Below are positions 35,117 through 43,826 of a DNA stretch of 64,000 bases, one piece after another (position 1 is the first letter of the stretch; each line of letters opens with the position of its first letter). The position numbers were made by a program, and so were the translations under genes. The DNA lies in NCBI RefSeq assembly GCF_003367235.1, contig NZ_QRGP01000001.1, positions 1 to 64,000 on the forward strand. The letters run 5' to 3'. The notes below the pieces were generated by a model. That model did not search any database, was not told where the DNA came from, and saw nothing but the letters and a program-made list of their open reading frames with translations. The stretch comes from Sphingorhabdus pulchriflava (GTDB lineage: Bacteria; Pseudomonadota; Alphaproteobacteria; Sphingomonadales; Sphingomonadaceae).

Positions 35117-36340
35117 TCAACCCGGGAGTTTAACCAAGCCGAACAGCTTTTTGCCGCCTGTGTCCTTGATCCGGCCAGCGCTCCCTGATTTCATGACATT
35201 GCGGCGGAACAAGTAAACCCCGACACGCAGAATGATAAGCACAAACAATGCTTGCCAGACAACCGCGAGGAGGTGCGGCCACAATGTCGCATCCTGCGCG
35301 GCTCGGGCGACCATCGCGAAAGGCGATGTGAACGGGAAAAGGCAGGCGAACAGTTCGATGGGTTCACCCATCTTGGTGACTGTGTACATGGCAAGGAAGA
35401 AGTTGATCAACTGGGCCATAGTCACCGGCATGGACAAGGTTTGGACCTCACGTACCGTCGCCGCCATTGCGCCAATTCCAAGGAATAGTGATCCAAGGAT
35501 GAGATAGGCCATTGTGAAATAGACCACGCCGAGCATCACGAATATCGGCCAGCCAACAGCGGGCGTAGGCAGGCTGGGCAAAGCGGGGCCGGACAGGCTT
35601 GCAAGCCCGAAGCCCACTGCAGACCAAACTGCAATGCCGACAAAAGCCATGGCCAGCATGGCAAATAATTTGCCTAGGAATACTGCGTCCATAGGAACGG
35701 CTGCGGCCAAAATCTCGATAATTTTGTTCGCCTTTTCCTCGACAAGATTGGAAAGCACCATGCCCGCGAGCAGCATGGTCAGCATGAACAGCAAAACTTG
35801 CGTCGCTTGTGCGGTTACCAGCCGCTGCTGCTTTTCATTGCCGGCGCTGCGTTGGACCAACCGTGTTTCGACTGGTGGAAGCGCCATTGCGTCGGCATTC
35901 TTTGCGAAAGCCGCGAGCATCGCGACTTCCCCCTTGTAGCTTTCGATGGGTCCCCGCGTGCCGGTCAGAACAGGCTTATCGAGAGTTCCACCGAGTATTG
36001 CCGCCAGACCATTTGCTTTGTCATCAAGCAGCTGTTCGGGCGCAGAGTCGCTTGCCGACTGGGCCAGTTGTTTCATTTCGGGCAACCGCCTTTCTCCAAC
36101 TTGTGCGGCAAGTGATGCTCGTGCTGCCAATAACTGACGACTGTCGTCAGCCGACATTGCCACGCCGATAACCGGACGATCGATATCACGTGCAACCTGC
36201 CCGCCGAGCAAACCTGCAGCTCCCCCGACAAGCAAAGGAAACATCGGTCCCAACAGGAAGAAGAAGAAGGCCTTGGAGAAGATGATAGCCGTGAAATCAC
36301 GGCGGCCGATGACGAATGCGGCGCGGATAGTCTCTATCAT
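35117..36340 (-). CDS. ABC-2 type transporter permease (NatB-like)
   Basis: A 407-residue membrane protein. One N-terminal segment (IFSKAFFFFLLGPMFPLLVGG) is followed by a ~150-residue extracytoplasmic region and five or six C-terminal helices (VLLFMLTMLLAGMVLSNLVEEKANKIIEILA is characteristic of NatB/YhaP permeases). NatAB-type exporters move sodium or small molecules; the substrate here is unknown. It overlaps its ATPase gene by 4 bp (ATGA). Confidence 0.88.
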   Translation of the reverse strand: MIETIRAAFVIGRRDFTAIIFSKAFFFFLLGPMFPLLVGGAAGLLGGQVARDIDRPVIGVAMSADDSRQLLAARASLAAQVGERRLPEMKQLAQSASDSAPEQLLDDKANGLAAILGGTLDKPVLTGTRGPIESYKGEVAMLAAFAKNADAMALPPVETRLVQRSAGNEKQQRLVTAQATQVLLFMLTMLLAGMVLSNLVEEKANKIIEILAAAVPMDAVFLGKLFAMLAMAFVGIAVWSAVGFGLASLSGPALPSLPTPAVGWPIFVMLGVVYFTMAYLILGSLFLGIGAMAATVREVQTLSMPVTMAQLINFFLAMYTVTKMGEPIELFACLFPFTSPFAMVARAAQDATLWPHLLAVVWQALFVLIILRVGVYLFRRNVMKSGSAGRIKDTGGKKLFGLVKLPG

Positions 36341-37269
36341 ATCAATTCCTCCGCAGTGGGTGCATCCATCTCGGCGGCGGTATCTTCACCTGCAATGGCA
36401 ACAAAAGCATCATGCAGGCCGGGGCGTTCGATCGAAAGAGACCGAATGCCCGCCTTGCCCCCAATCAATGCCGTAAGCAGCGGTTCGACTCCGCTGTCGG
36501 GTAAGGTGAAATGCCACCAATTGCCTTCATGCCTGACGTCGTCAGGCAGTGCCTTACGCCAGGGGCCGTCGGCGGTTTCGGTTTCCAGATGCACCTGCGG
36601 ACGCAATCGGTCGCGCGCGGTTGATACGAGTCCATCAAAGCTCACCTTGCCCTTGGCAATAATCGCGATGCGTTCGCACAACCGTTCGGCATGGGCGATG
36701 ACGTGGGTGGAGAATATAATCGTGACGCCGCGGTCCGCTTGTGCGCGTATCATGCGTTCGAGCTTCGCCTGATTGAGCGCATCAAGGCCGGAAAAGGGCT
36801 CGTCGAGTACAATCAGCTTTGGATCGTGGACGATAGTGCCGAGCAGTTGCACGGTTTGCGCCATGCCTTTCGAAAGTTGGCGTATCTGGCGGTCGGCAGC
36901 ATAGCCAAGCCCTGCCTCTTCCATCAGTTCGCGCCCGCGCATTTCGGCCGCTTTCAATGGCATTCCGCGCAGGGCGCCCATGAACGCGATGGTATCTGCA
37001 GCCCGCATCGACTGGTAAAGTCCGCGTTCTTCGGGAAGATAGCCCACCAGTTTGGATTGGCTCAATGGGCGGTCAGAGCCGAGCAAGACACGTGTTCCTT
37101 CATCGGGATCGATAATCCCCAGCAACATTCGGATCGTGGTCGTCTTGCCGGCGCCGTTCGGTCCCAAAATGCCGTAGATACTCCCCTCGGGTACGTTCAG
37201 GTCGATGCCGTCGACCGCGCGAAAACCATCGAACTGCTTGACAAGCCCGCGTGCCTCGATTGCATGCAT
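36337..37269 (-). CDS. ABC transporter ATP-binding protein (NatA-like)
   Basis: A 310-residue ATPase: Walker A GPNGAGKTTT, Q-loop in GYLPEERGLY, signature RQLSKGMAQ (LSKGM in place of LSGGQ, common in this subgroup), Walker B LIVLDEPFSGLD and H-loop STHVIAHAE. A C-terminal extension of ~90 residues is typical of ABC-2 exporter ATPases. Start ATG at 37269 gives MHAIEARGLVKQF; a longer frame would run into the divergent queG start. Confidence 0.92.
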   Translation of the reverse strand: MHAIEARGLVKQFDGFRAVDGIDLNVPEGSIYGILGPNGAGKTTTIRMLLGIIDPDEGTRVLLGSDRPLSQSKLVGYLPEERGLYQSMRAADTIAFMGALRGMPLKAAEMRGRELMEEAGLGYAADRQIRQLSKGMAQTVQLLGTIVHDPKLIVLDEPFSGLDALNQAKLERMIRAQADRGVTIIFSTHVIAHAERLCERIAIIAKGKVSFDGLVSTARDRLRPQVHLETETADGPWRKALPDDVRHEGNWWHFTLPDSGVEPLLTALIGGKAGIRSLSIERPGLHDAFVAIAGEDTAAEMDAPTAEELI

Positions 37270-37317
37270 ATTGGTAAATCGCCCCAAAGTTATCCGACAC
37301 CCGAATAGGGACAGCGC

Positions 37318-38457
37318 GTGAAAAGACACAAGACAAATTTGGTTAACGCCCTGAAGGAAAAGGCGAGGGCTGAGGGTTTTGCCGATTGCCGCGTGGCTCC
37401 TGGTTATCTCGCACCTGAAGCGGGCGACCGATTGCGTCAGTGGCTTAATGAAGGTCGAAATGGCGATATGCTCTGGATGGCCGATCGCGTCGACCAGAGA
37501 TCGAGCCCTGACGGCCTATGGCCAGAAGTGCAGTCAGTCATCATGCTCGGCATGAGCTATGCGCCTGAAACCGACCCTATGGCTCTTGAGGCGCAGCCGG
37601 AGCTGGGCCGCATTTCGGTCTATGCCCAGCGCAAAGATTATCATGATGTCGTTAAAGGCGCGCTCAAGCGGCTGGCGCAATGGTTCGTCCACCAAACGGG
37701 CAGCGAAGTGAAGGTATTTGTCGATACGGCACCGGTGCTGGAAAAGACCCTCGCCGAGGCAGCCGGGCTGGGTTGGCAGGGCAAGCACAGCAACCTCGTC
37801 AGCCGCGAACATGGCAGCTGGTTGTTGTTGGGTACGATATACACAACTGCAGAGTTGGAGCCTGATGTTGCAGGGCGCAACCGCTGTGGATCATGTACTG
37901 CTTGCCAGACTGCCTGTCCGACAGATGCTTTTCCTGCACCCTATCGTGTCGACGCACGCCGCTGTATTTCCTATCTGACGATCGAGCACAAAGGGCCAAT
38001 CCCGCACGAATTCCGCCGTGCGATGGGGAACCATATCTATGGCTGCGATGATTGTCTGGCCGCTTGCCCCTGGAACAAATTTGCCCAAACCGCTTCGGTG
38101 CACAAAGCGTTGGCGCAGCGGACGGAATTGTCGGATCTGCCATTGGCTCGGTTGCTCGCGCTCGATGACAGTCAATTCCGGCAACTGTTTGCAGGGACCC
38201 CAATCAAGCGGACCGGGCGGGATCGCTTTGTCCGTAATGCCGCAATTGCGGCCGGCAACAGTGGCGATATCGCCCTTGTCTCGCCGCTGGTGCAGTTGCT
38301 CGACGATGCCAGTTCGCTGGTACGCGGCGCAGCCATTTGGGCGATCGCGCAATTGGATGAAGTTCAATTTTCGGCAGAAAAGTGTGCGCGACTCAAATTT
38401 GAGTCAGATGAAGCAGCGCTTTTGGAGTGGGAGGTCAGCGTGCCATCAGCGCGTTGA
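37318..38457 (+). CDS. queG: Epoxyqueuosine reductase
   Basis: A 379-residue cobalamin- and [4Fe-4S]-dependent enzyme for the last step of queuosine synthesis in tRNA. Two ferredoxin-type clusters are visible (CGSCTACQTACP and CDDCLAACPWNKF), preceded by the catalytic KVFVDTAPVLEKT Asp region. The C-terminal part has HEAT-like repeats (RFVRNAAIAAGNSGD, LVRGAAIWAIAQL). GTG start at 37318. Its 3' end overlaps the convergent lipoprotein gene by 23 bp. Confidence 0.94.
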   Translation: MKRHKTNLVNALKEKARAEGFADCRVAPGYLAPEAGDRLRQWLNEGRNGDMLWMADRVDQRSSPDGLWPEVQSVIMLGMSYAPETDPMALEAQPELGRISVYAQRKDYHDVVKGALKRLAQWFVHQTGSEVKVFVDTAPVLEKTLAEAAGLGWQGKHSNLVSREHGSWLLLGTIYTTAELEPDVAGRNRCGSCTACQTACPTDAFPAPYRVDARRCISYLTIEHKGPIPHEFRRAMGNHIYGCDDCLAACPWNKFAQTASVHKALAQRTELSDLPLARLLALDDSQFRQLFAGTPIKRTGRDRFVRNAAIAAGNSGDIALVSPLVQLLDDASSLVRGAAIWAIAQLDEVQFSAEKCARLKFESDEAALLEWEVSVPSAR

Positions 38458-38833
38458 CACATTGCGCGCGGTCCACTTCGGCCCCGTCGCTGCGCCGCGC
38501 ATCGACATGGGTTACAATCTCCGCGCCATTCTTGCCGTCGGGATAGAGATAGGCATCGAGGATGCAGGCGCGACCGCTGAACTGCAGTTTGCGCCCCTGC
38601 ACCTCGATAATATCAAGGCGCGGCGGACCGAACATGCGGACCAGCGTTCCCATGTCCTTGCCCATAACGGCGTCGAGCCCCTTTGAGGATGATGCCGTTC
38701 GCGCTGTCGGTGAAGTCGCGGCGGGTTTGTCCAGCGGCACGGGTGCGCTTTGCGGACGTTTGGGTTCGGCGCTGGCAGCGCCGCAAGCCGTCAGCATCAT
38801 TGTAGCAATTGCGACCGAGGCAAATCTCTTCAC
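38435..38833 (-). CDS. Small lipoprotein, SmpA/OmlA-like region possible
   Basis: A 132-residue protein. Lipoprotein signal MKRFASVAIATMMLTAC (lipobox LTAC), a Pro/Ala/Ser linker, then a ~75-residue domain with LDAVMGKDMGTLVRMFGPP and LQFSGRACILDAYLYPDG. The G-x5-L-x2-MFG-PP start followed by a CILDAYLY strand loosely resembles SmpA/BamE-type folds; this is a weak call. It overlaps the downstream stop of queG on the other strand and follows the EI24 gene with a 4-bp overlap. Confidence 0.72.
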   Translation of the reverse strand: MKRFASVAIATMMLTACGAASAEPKRPQSAPVPLDKPAATSPTARTASSSKGLDAVMGKDMGTLVRMFGPPRLDIIEVQGRKLQFSGRACILDAYLYPDGKNGAEIVTHVDARRSDGAEVDRAQCVNALMAR

Positions 38834-39501
38834 TTGTTTGTCACCCTGAATTTTCCATGCGCCATATGCACGGCAGACGCGGTGGCGACAACTGGGACAA
38901 CAAACTGCAATAGCGGAACCATCATGCCTGCGGCACCAGCCAAGCCAAGCATCAGTCGCTCACCCTTGCCGAAAGCGGCCATATGATGCCCGTGACGTGC
39001 GACCAGCATATCCTCCAGATCGCGCCCGAGCAGCAGGGCATTGACGCCAAGAAACACTAGCGGCGCACCGATGCCGGTAATCAGCAGCACCAGATAGAAT
39101 GGCAGCGCCAACAGATTATATCCGAGCGCGCGCATGGCCGAGCGCATACCCATCCGTGCCGACTGCCAATTGCTCGGCCGCTTGCCGCGCGCGGCCTCGA
39201 AAGGATAATGCTTTGCTTCGATGATATCGATGATGTCGTCGGAGAAGACCCAGGTGATGGCAATCGCGATCATTCGGAACAACACCAACCCGCCGATCAG
39301 CAGCACCGCGATGGCTGCGACGGCGCTCAACCCGCCATCATCGGCATAGCCGAGGGCATGGAACAGCCAGTCTATCGAAAACCACAGGCCGATGCCCAAA
39401 AAGACGAAGGACAGCAGAGTGAGCAGCATCACCCGTGCGAGGATGCCCATGATGCCTTTGTCCGAAAGACTGGCGAAGCCGAGCGAGATGGCTCTGAACA
39501 T
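38830..39501 (-). CDS. EI24 (CysZ-like) domain membrane protein
   Basis: About 223 residues with four to five hydrophobic segments (GILARVMLLTLLSFVFLGIGLWF, AVAAIAVLLIGGLVLFRMIAIAI, LPFYLVLLITGIGAPLVFLGVNALLLGRDL). The NALLLGRDLEDMLVARH stretch is typical of EI24/CysZ family proteins. Members include sulfate permease CysZ; substrate here unknown. Start MFRAISLGFASL at 39501, with AGGTGG close upstream. First gene of a pair with the lipoprotein. Confidence 0.83.
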   Translation of the reverse strand: MFRAISLGFASLSDKGIMGILARVMLLTLLSFVFLGIGLWFSIDWLFHALGYADDGGLSAVAAIAVLLIGGLVLFRMIAIAITWVFSDDIIDIIEAKHYPFEAARGKRPSNWQSARMGMRSAMRALGYNLLALPFYLVLLITGIGAPLVFLGVNALLLGRDLEDMLVARHGHHMAAFGKGERLMLGLAGAAGMMVPLLQFVVPVVATASAVHMAHGKFRVTNK

Positions 39502-39597
39502 TCCACCTAGATAGTGCGGGTGTATTACACATGCAAGCCACTTGCCCTTTTGTGCAAGCCGCATTAGGGCGCGCCAAACTCTTTGCAGGAAGTGTAA

Positions 39598-40596
39598 ATG
39601 ACGCAAACTCGCTACGACGTGCTGGCCATCGGCAATGCGATTGTCGACGTGATTTCAGACGCCGACGATGCCTTCATTACCGCGCAAAATCTCAACAAGG
39701 GCGGGATGACTCTGATCGATGCGGAGCGCGCGCAGACGCTGTATGATGCAATGGGCCCCGGTCGCGAGATCAGTGGCGGCAGTGCGGCCAATACGCTGGC
39801 GGGGCTTTCAAGGCTTGGCCACAAGACGGCGTTTATCGGGCAGGTGGCGCACGACCAGCTCGGTGACGTTTTCGCACATGACATCCGCGCAACCGGAATC
39901 GACTTTGACGTGCCAGCCCGCCCAGGCCAACCGCCGACGGCGCGCTGCCTGATCCTAGTCACTCCTGATGCGCAGCGGACGATGAACACCTTCCTTGGTG
40001 CAGCGCAGTTCCTGCCCGAAACCGCGATCGACAAATCGAAGATCGAAGCTTCCGCCTGGCTGTATCTCGAAGGCTATTTGTGGAACGCGCCTGAATCGCG
40101 TGCGGCGATGACGGGTGCGATTGCCATTGCCAAAAAGGCCGGGCGCAAGGTTGCGCTGACGCTGTCCGACGCCTTTGTTGTCGATGGCCATCGCGATGAA
40201 TTCTTCGCGCTGATGGATGATGGTTCGCTTGACTTGCTATTTGCCAACGACACCGAAGTGCGCGCGATGATGCAGACCGAGGATACCGAGGCGGCCGTTG
40301 CAGCGCTGGCGGCGCGCGTTCCGATGCTTGTGTGCACACATGGTGCGGCGGGCGCAGAGGCGCATCGTGGCGACGAACATGCGCGCGTTGGCGCAGAAAA
40401 AGTCGAACGTGTGGTTGATACCACCGGCGCGGGCGATCTGTTCGCGGCGGGCGTTTTTGCCGGGCTGGCGGAGGGCCGCAGCCTTGAGGATTGCCTTACG
40501 ATGGGTGCCGTTTGCGCCGCTGAAGTCATCAGCCATTATGGCGCGCGGCCTGAGGCGGATATCCGCAAGCTCGTCGCCAAGCGGCTCGGTTCCTAA
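39598..40596 (+). CDS. PfkB-family sugar/nucleoside kinase (adenosine kinase-like)
   Basis: A 332-residue ribokinase-fold enzyme. The N-terminus YDVLAIGNAIVDVIS, the first signature GGSAANTLAGLSRLG and the catalytic DTTGAGDLFAAGVFAGL are clear. LANDTEVRAM is the anion-hole helix region. Closest type by eye is the alphaproteobacterial adenosine kinase group. It phosphorylates the 5' OH of a nucleoside or sugar with ATP. Divergent from EI24, convergent (4-bp overlap) with the next membrane protein gene. Confidence 0.92.
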   Translation: MTQTRYDVLAIGNAIVDVISDADDAFITAQNLNKGGMTLIDAERAQTLYDAMGPGREISGGSAANTLAGLSRLGHKTAFIGQVAHDQLGDVFAHDIRATGIDFDVPARPGQPPTARCLILVTPDAQRTMNTFLGAAQFLPETAIDKSKIEASAWLYLEGYLWNAPESRAAMTGAIAIAKKAGRKVALTLSDAFVVDGHRDEFFALMDDGSLDLLFANDTEVRAMMQTEDTEAAVAALAARVPMLVCTHGAAGAEAHRGDEHARVGAEKVERVVDTTGAGDLFAAGVFAGLAEGRSLEDCLTMGAVCAAEVISHYGARPEADIRKLVAKRLGS

Positions 40597-41330
40597 TAAG
40601 GCAAGACCCGCACGACATCGGGCCAGAAGCCAAGCGCCCAGATCGGATAGCGCACGAAATAGCCGAAGATCAGCGCGCCCAGCCCCCATTTGGTGGCCCA
40701 GTGCAGGCCGCCTATCGTCTTCCGGTCCCACAGGATCAGCGGGATGACGAAGGCGAAAGCGACCAGCCCGCTCACCGCATGTCCCACCATCACCGGCGGG
40801 AAGATCGGCCAGCGGCCGACGCCGGGTTCAACCATCATCAGCGTGAAGAGCAGCATGAAACGCTTGTGCGCCTGCGGGTCCATGCGGTTGCGCCAGCCCA
40901 TGATAAGCATCAGGATCATCGGCGGCAGCGCCATCAGCGGCACCACCGACCAGCTTTCGGCGTCGATAATCGGCGGATGGGTGCCGCGCGCGATTGCGTG
41001 GGTCGCGGTCAGATAGGATAAAGGAATGATGATCACCGCGAGGGCAAATCCCCACACGCCCAGCTGCCGGTGGATATCGCGCCGCTTTGCTGCAACCAGC
41101 CGGATCTGCGTATAGAATATCGCCAACCATCCGGTCAGCGCGATGCCATGCGCCATGACGAGAGGCGTCAGCGACGGGTTGGGCCGCGGATAGCTGACCG
41201 TCTGGAAAAGATAGAAACTCGGCGCAAAGCCGATGAAAATGGCGATGATGATAGCAATCGCCATGCGCCCATAGAAACGACGCTCGGCATCTTGGGCCTC
41301 TGCGCCCGTTGCATTGGCTGTTGTCGCCAT
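40593..41330 (-). CDS. Multi-pass membrane protein, unknown
   Basis: About 245 residues with six or seven hydrophobic segments (AIAIIIAIFIGFAPSFYLF, LVMAHGIALTGWLAIFYTQ, LGVWGFALAVIIIPLSYLTA, LMALPPMILMLIMGW, VSGLVAFAFVIPLILW). Conserved-looking polar spots are MAHG, RRDIHRQLG and HKRFMLL; these histidines within helices are seen in haem or quinone-binding membrane proteins, but no family is assigned. GGGGGAAGGGG precedes the ATG at 41330. Confidence 0.78.
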   Translation of the reverse strand: MATTANATGAEAQDAERRFYGRMAIAIIIAIFIGFAPSFYLFQTVSYPRPNPSLTPLVMAHGIALTGWLAIFYTQIRLVAAKRRDIHRQLGVWGFALAVIIIPLSYLTATHAIARGTHPPIIDAESWSVVPLMALPPMILMLIMGWRNRMDPQAHKRFMLLFTLMMVEPGVGRWPIFPPVMVGHAVSGLVAFAFVIPLILWDRKTIGGLHWATKWGLGALIFGYFVRYPIWALGFWPDVVRVLPY

Positions 41331-41684
41331 ACCCCTTCCCCCCGGAATTATGTTCGGTGCGACCCGAAAGGCTGGGATTTTTCTGCGGTGTCCCGCCTTG
41401 AGACAGCTTGTTACATATCTGTGACGGCCTGTGAATCGCCCATTTGGCCTATAACGGTGGATAGGGGCAGGCGTGCGGCAAAGCGAATAAGGCAAATGGC
41501 CCTAAAGTGACATAGTACACCGGAAGGGTGGGGGCCGATTGTCACCTGTGTCACTTTAGCGCCACCGATAACTGGCGGTGTGAACAGAGAGGCGAGGGTA
41601 GGGGCAGCGGCCTGTTTCCATCGCGCTACCCAAGCAGAAAAGCGCCATGTAGGACAGTGCCTTGCTTGACCTTGCACCGCCAAG
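41331..41684. other. Intergenic region with palindromes, no gene
   Basis: Nothing coding is supported here. It holds the upstream region of the membrane protein gene, an 11-bp inverted repeat (41502-41559), a small CCACC/GGCGGTG hairpin near 41562-41580, and the -35 region of the DUF4440 gene promoter. Confidence 0.6.
41502..41559. repeat. Inverted repeat CTAAAGTGACA
   Basis: CTAAAGTGACA (41502-41512) and TGTCACTTTAG (41549-41559) are perfect 11-bp complements separated by 36 bp, with another GTCAC at 41541. It could be an intergenic REP-type element or a spaced operator. Confidence 0.6.
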
Positions 41685-41706
41685 CTGTATTATATATATA
41701 ATACAG
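41666..41706 (+). promoter_or_regulatory. Promoter with overlapping palindromic operator
   Basis: TTGACC (41666-41671), a 16-bp spacer, then TATTAT (41688-41693). A perfect 22-bp palindrome CTGTAT-N10-ATACAG (41685-41706; the middle is alternating TA) covers the -10 box. It lies 14 bp before the DUF4440 start codon. Related sites precede both M48 genes at 57889 and 59263. Confidence 0.7.
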
Positions 41707-41719
41707 AAAGGTCTCGACC

Positions 41720-42214
41720 ATGTTTCTCGCATCCGCCTTGCTTCCCGCCCTGCTCCTCGCGGGCTCCACTCCGGCGACGATGCCCGACGGGGCCGAGCTG
41801 GCGGCGTCAGTCCAGTCCGCCGACAGCGAGCTGTTCGCGTTATTCTTCACCGGCTGCGATCCTGAGAAATTGCGGACGATGGTGACCGATACCCTCGAAT
41901 TCTATCATGACAAGGGCGGGCTTGTCGCGACGTCGGGCGCGCAATTTGTCGCTGAATATGCCACCAATTGCGAAGCGAAAAAGGCCCCCGATGCGTGGCG
42001 CAGCCGGCGGGAGCTGGTCACGGCAAGCCTGCATGTCGATCCCGTCCCCGGCTTTGGCGCGATGGAAGCGGGGGAGCATCTGTTCTACGAACGAAAGGGC
42101 GACGGCCCGGAAAAGCTGGTCGGCAGGGCGGGCTTTGCGATGGTGTGGCAATGGGCGGAAGGCCGATGGAAACTGCACCGTGTGCTCAGCTACGGGCACA
42201 AACCGGTTCCTTGA
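41720..42214 (+). CDS. DUF4440 / NTF2-like secreted protein
   Basis: A 164-residue protein with a signal-like N-terminus (MFLASALLPALLLAGSTPA) and an NTF2-like fold: an ADSELFALFFTGCD helix, MVTDTLEFYHDKGGLVATSG and a C-terminal MVWQWAEGRWKLHRVLSYGH typical of DUF4440 proteins. Function unknown. It is preceded by a strong promoter overlapped by a palindrome, so expression is probably tightly repressed or activated. Confidence 0.82.
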   Translation: MFLASALLPALLLAGSTPATMPDGAELAASVQSADSELFALFFTGCDPEKLRTMVTDTLEFYHDKGGLVATSGAQFVAEYATNCEAKKAPDAWRSRRELVTASLHVDPVPGFGAMEAGEHLFYERKGDGPEKLVGRAGFAMVWQWAEGRWKLHRVLSYGHKPVP

Positions 42215-42273
42215 CCAATATCAATTCGCCCGCAGCACCGCCTGTGCAACACCGTGCAAAAGGGAGGATGCAG

Positions 42274-42708
42274 ATGCAGGACAGGCAGGCCAAGCTGGCG
42301 CTGGTTGAACGCGGGCTGGAGCGTGCGGCGGAGGCGATTGGCGATATCACCGCGCCGCTGATGGCGCGCTTTTACGCCGCTCATCCGGCGGCGGAGGCGA
42401 GCTTTGAGCATCACGGCCTCGGCAAGCGTGCGCTGCTGGAGGCGGAGATGGTCGGCAACGTCCTTTATTGCCTGATGACCTGGTTCGAACGGCCGGAGGA
42501 GATCCGCATCATCCTCTATGATTCGGTGCCGCATCATCAGGAAACGCTGAAGGTCGAGGCTGGCTGGTATGAAGGCATGCTGTGGGCGGGGATCGACCTG
42601 ATTGAGGGCACGCTGCCCGAAGACGCGGCGGACGAACGCGCCGTGTGGGAGGAAATGCGCGCCGGGCTGGCCGAGACTATAGCCAAGGCGCGCAGCTTTA
42701 TCGGTTGA
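42274..42708 (+). CDS. Globin-like protein
   Basis: A 144-residue all-helical protein (LALVERGLERAAEAIGDITAPLMARFYAAHPAAEASFEHHG...). The helix-turn pattern with FYAAHP, a His-rich HHG, VPHHQET and AGWYEGML resembles the globin-like proteins found in sphingomonads, where one of the histidines would be the proximal haem ligand. Start at 42274 gives AGGGAGG at 6 bp; ATG at 42268 is too close to it. A hairpin follows. Family call is tentative. Confidence 0.6.
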   Translation: MQDRQAKLALVERGLERAAEAIGDITAPLMARFYAAHPAAEASFEHHGLGKRALLEAEMVGNVLYCLMTWFERPEEIRIILYDSVPHHQETLKVEAGWYEGMLWAGIDLIEGTLPEDAADERAVWEEMRAGLAETIAKARSFIG

Positions 42709-42714
42709 GCCAGC

Positions 42715-42735
42715 CCCTCTCCCATTGGGAGAGGG
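42715..42735 (+). terminator. Hairpin after globin-like gene
   Basis: CCCTCTCCC-ATT-GGGAGAGGG, a perfect 9-bp stem starting 6 bp past the stop, without a strong U-run. Terminator or REP-type hairpin; compare the similar one at 59106. Confidence 0.45.
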
Positions 42736-42795
42736 TTGCGCAGACTTACCGCTGATAGCGGCTAGTCGAAGCTGGGTAAGGGATACGGCTTTTGC

Positions 42796-42899
42796 GGACT
42801 GTCCCAAGCCCGGATATGTCCGGGTGCAGTGGACTGTCCCTGAAAGCCAGTGGGCGACCTGTCGGGGACAGTCCACGGCGCTAGCGCTTGGGACAGTCC
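42796..42899. repeat. Nested inverted-repeat element
   Basis: Outer arms GGACTGTCCCAAGC (42796-42809) and GCTTGGGACAGTCC (42886-42899) are perfect complements. Inside, GTGGACTGTCCC (42829-42840) and GGGACAGTCCAC (42865-42876) form a second perfect stem, and CCCGGA-TATG-TCCGGG (42809-42824) a third. The core GGACTGTCCC therefore appears four times in alternating orientation within 104 bp, like a REP doublet or a small non-autonomous palindromic element. Confidence 0.75.
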
Positions 42900-42912
42900 C
42901 CTTGCGGCGGCT

Positions 42913-43251
42913 CTACCCCTCCGGCGGAGGAGCGACCGTTACGGGGCCGATTTCCTTCAGGCATTCCTTGATCGGGGCCAGGTCTTCCATGCTGGTGGGC
43001 GGGTTGCTGATCAGGTCTTGCACGCTCTTGCCCGCCATGAACTTGTCGGCGGCGCAATCGCAGACCTTGTTGAGGTCAACATTGATCCCTTCGGGCACTT
43101 GCCCCTCGGCGGTCGCGGCGCAGCTGGAAACCAGCGACTGGCGCATGGTCGATTTCACATTCTCGTCCAGAGCCCCGCCTTCGCCACAGGCAGAAAGCGC
43201 GAGAAGGGCAATCGGGGCAAGCGAAAGGGCGGCAAAACGCATCTGGGGCAA
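42913..43251 (-). CDS. Small cysteine-containing lipoprotein
   Basis: A 112-residue protein with a lipoprotein signal (LSLAPIALLALSAC, lipobox LSAC) and a mature domain with four cysteines (SSCAAT, KVCDCAAD, KECLKE). The pattern MRQSLVSSC...KVCDCAADKFM recurs in small alphaproteobacterial exported proteins of unknown function. Preceded by GGAG. The nested repeat lies just past its stop. Confidence 0.75.
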   Translation of the reverse strand: MPQMRFAALSLAPIALLALSACGEGGALDENVKSTMRQSLVSSCAATAEGQVPEGINVDLNKVCDCAADKFMAGKSVQDLISNPPTSMEDLAPIKECLKEIGPVTVAPPPEG

Positions 43252-43339
43252 CTCCTCTGGTTGGTTGCTGCCGATATGGGGAGGGGTGTGGGGATTTGAA
43301 GGGGCATGACAAATGGGGCGGCTTCGCTAAAATCGCCCG

Positions 43340-43756
43340 ATGACCGACCCTCTAACCGCCACCTGCCATTGCGGCGCGGTGCATGTGCAGATTGCGCGGG
43401 CGCCAGACTTTATTTTCGAATGCAATTGCAGCCTGTGTGACAGCCACGGCGCATGGTGGGGCTATTATGACCCAGGCGAAGTGGTGGTGACGGGGGAGAC
43501 GCGGGGCTATGGTCGCGTAGATCGGGAGGTTCCAGCGGTCGAGGTGCATTTCTGCCCCCGCTGCGGCTGTACCACGCATTTTGCCTTGAGCGAGGCCTTT
43601 CTGGAAAAGAGCGGCGTCGCGAATGACCGCATGGGCGTCAACATGCGCCTGTTCGACCGCGCGGCGCTATCGGGGGTGAAGCTGCACTATCCCTATGGCC
43701 GGGCATGGGATGGCACCGGCGAGTGGGGCTATGTGCGCGAGGCGGTGGATTTGTAG
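43340..43756 (+). CDS. GFA-family (glutathione-dependent formaldehyde-activating-like) protein
   Basis: A 138-residue zinc-binding protein. Cysteine motifs CHCGAV, ECNCSLCDSHG and HFCPRCGCTTHF are the Mss4-like GFA fold. Despite the family name, most members have no demonstrated formaldehyde activity. It stands alone between two minus-strand genes, and the AT-rich island starts 70 bp after its stop. Confidence 0.88.
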   Translation: MTDPLTATCHCGAVHVQIARAPDFIFECNCSLCDSHGAWWGYYDPGEVVVTGETRGYGRVDREVPAVEVHFCPRCGCTTHFALSEAFLEKSGVANDRMGVNMRLFDRAALSGVKLHYPYGRAWDGTGEWGYVREAVDL

Positions 43757-43826
43757 GGGGGGTAAGGTGCTTCGCTAATTCGGTAGTCGAGAATTTTAGC
43801 ACCGGCATAAAGGTCGCGACGATATG

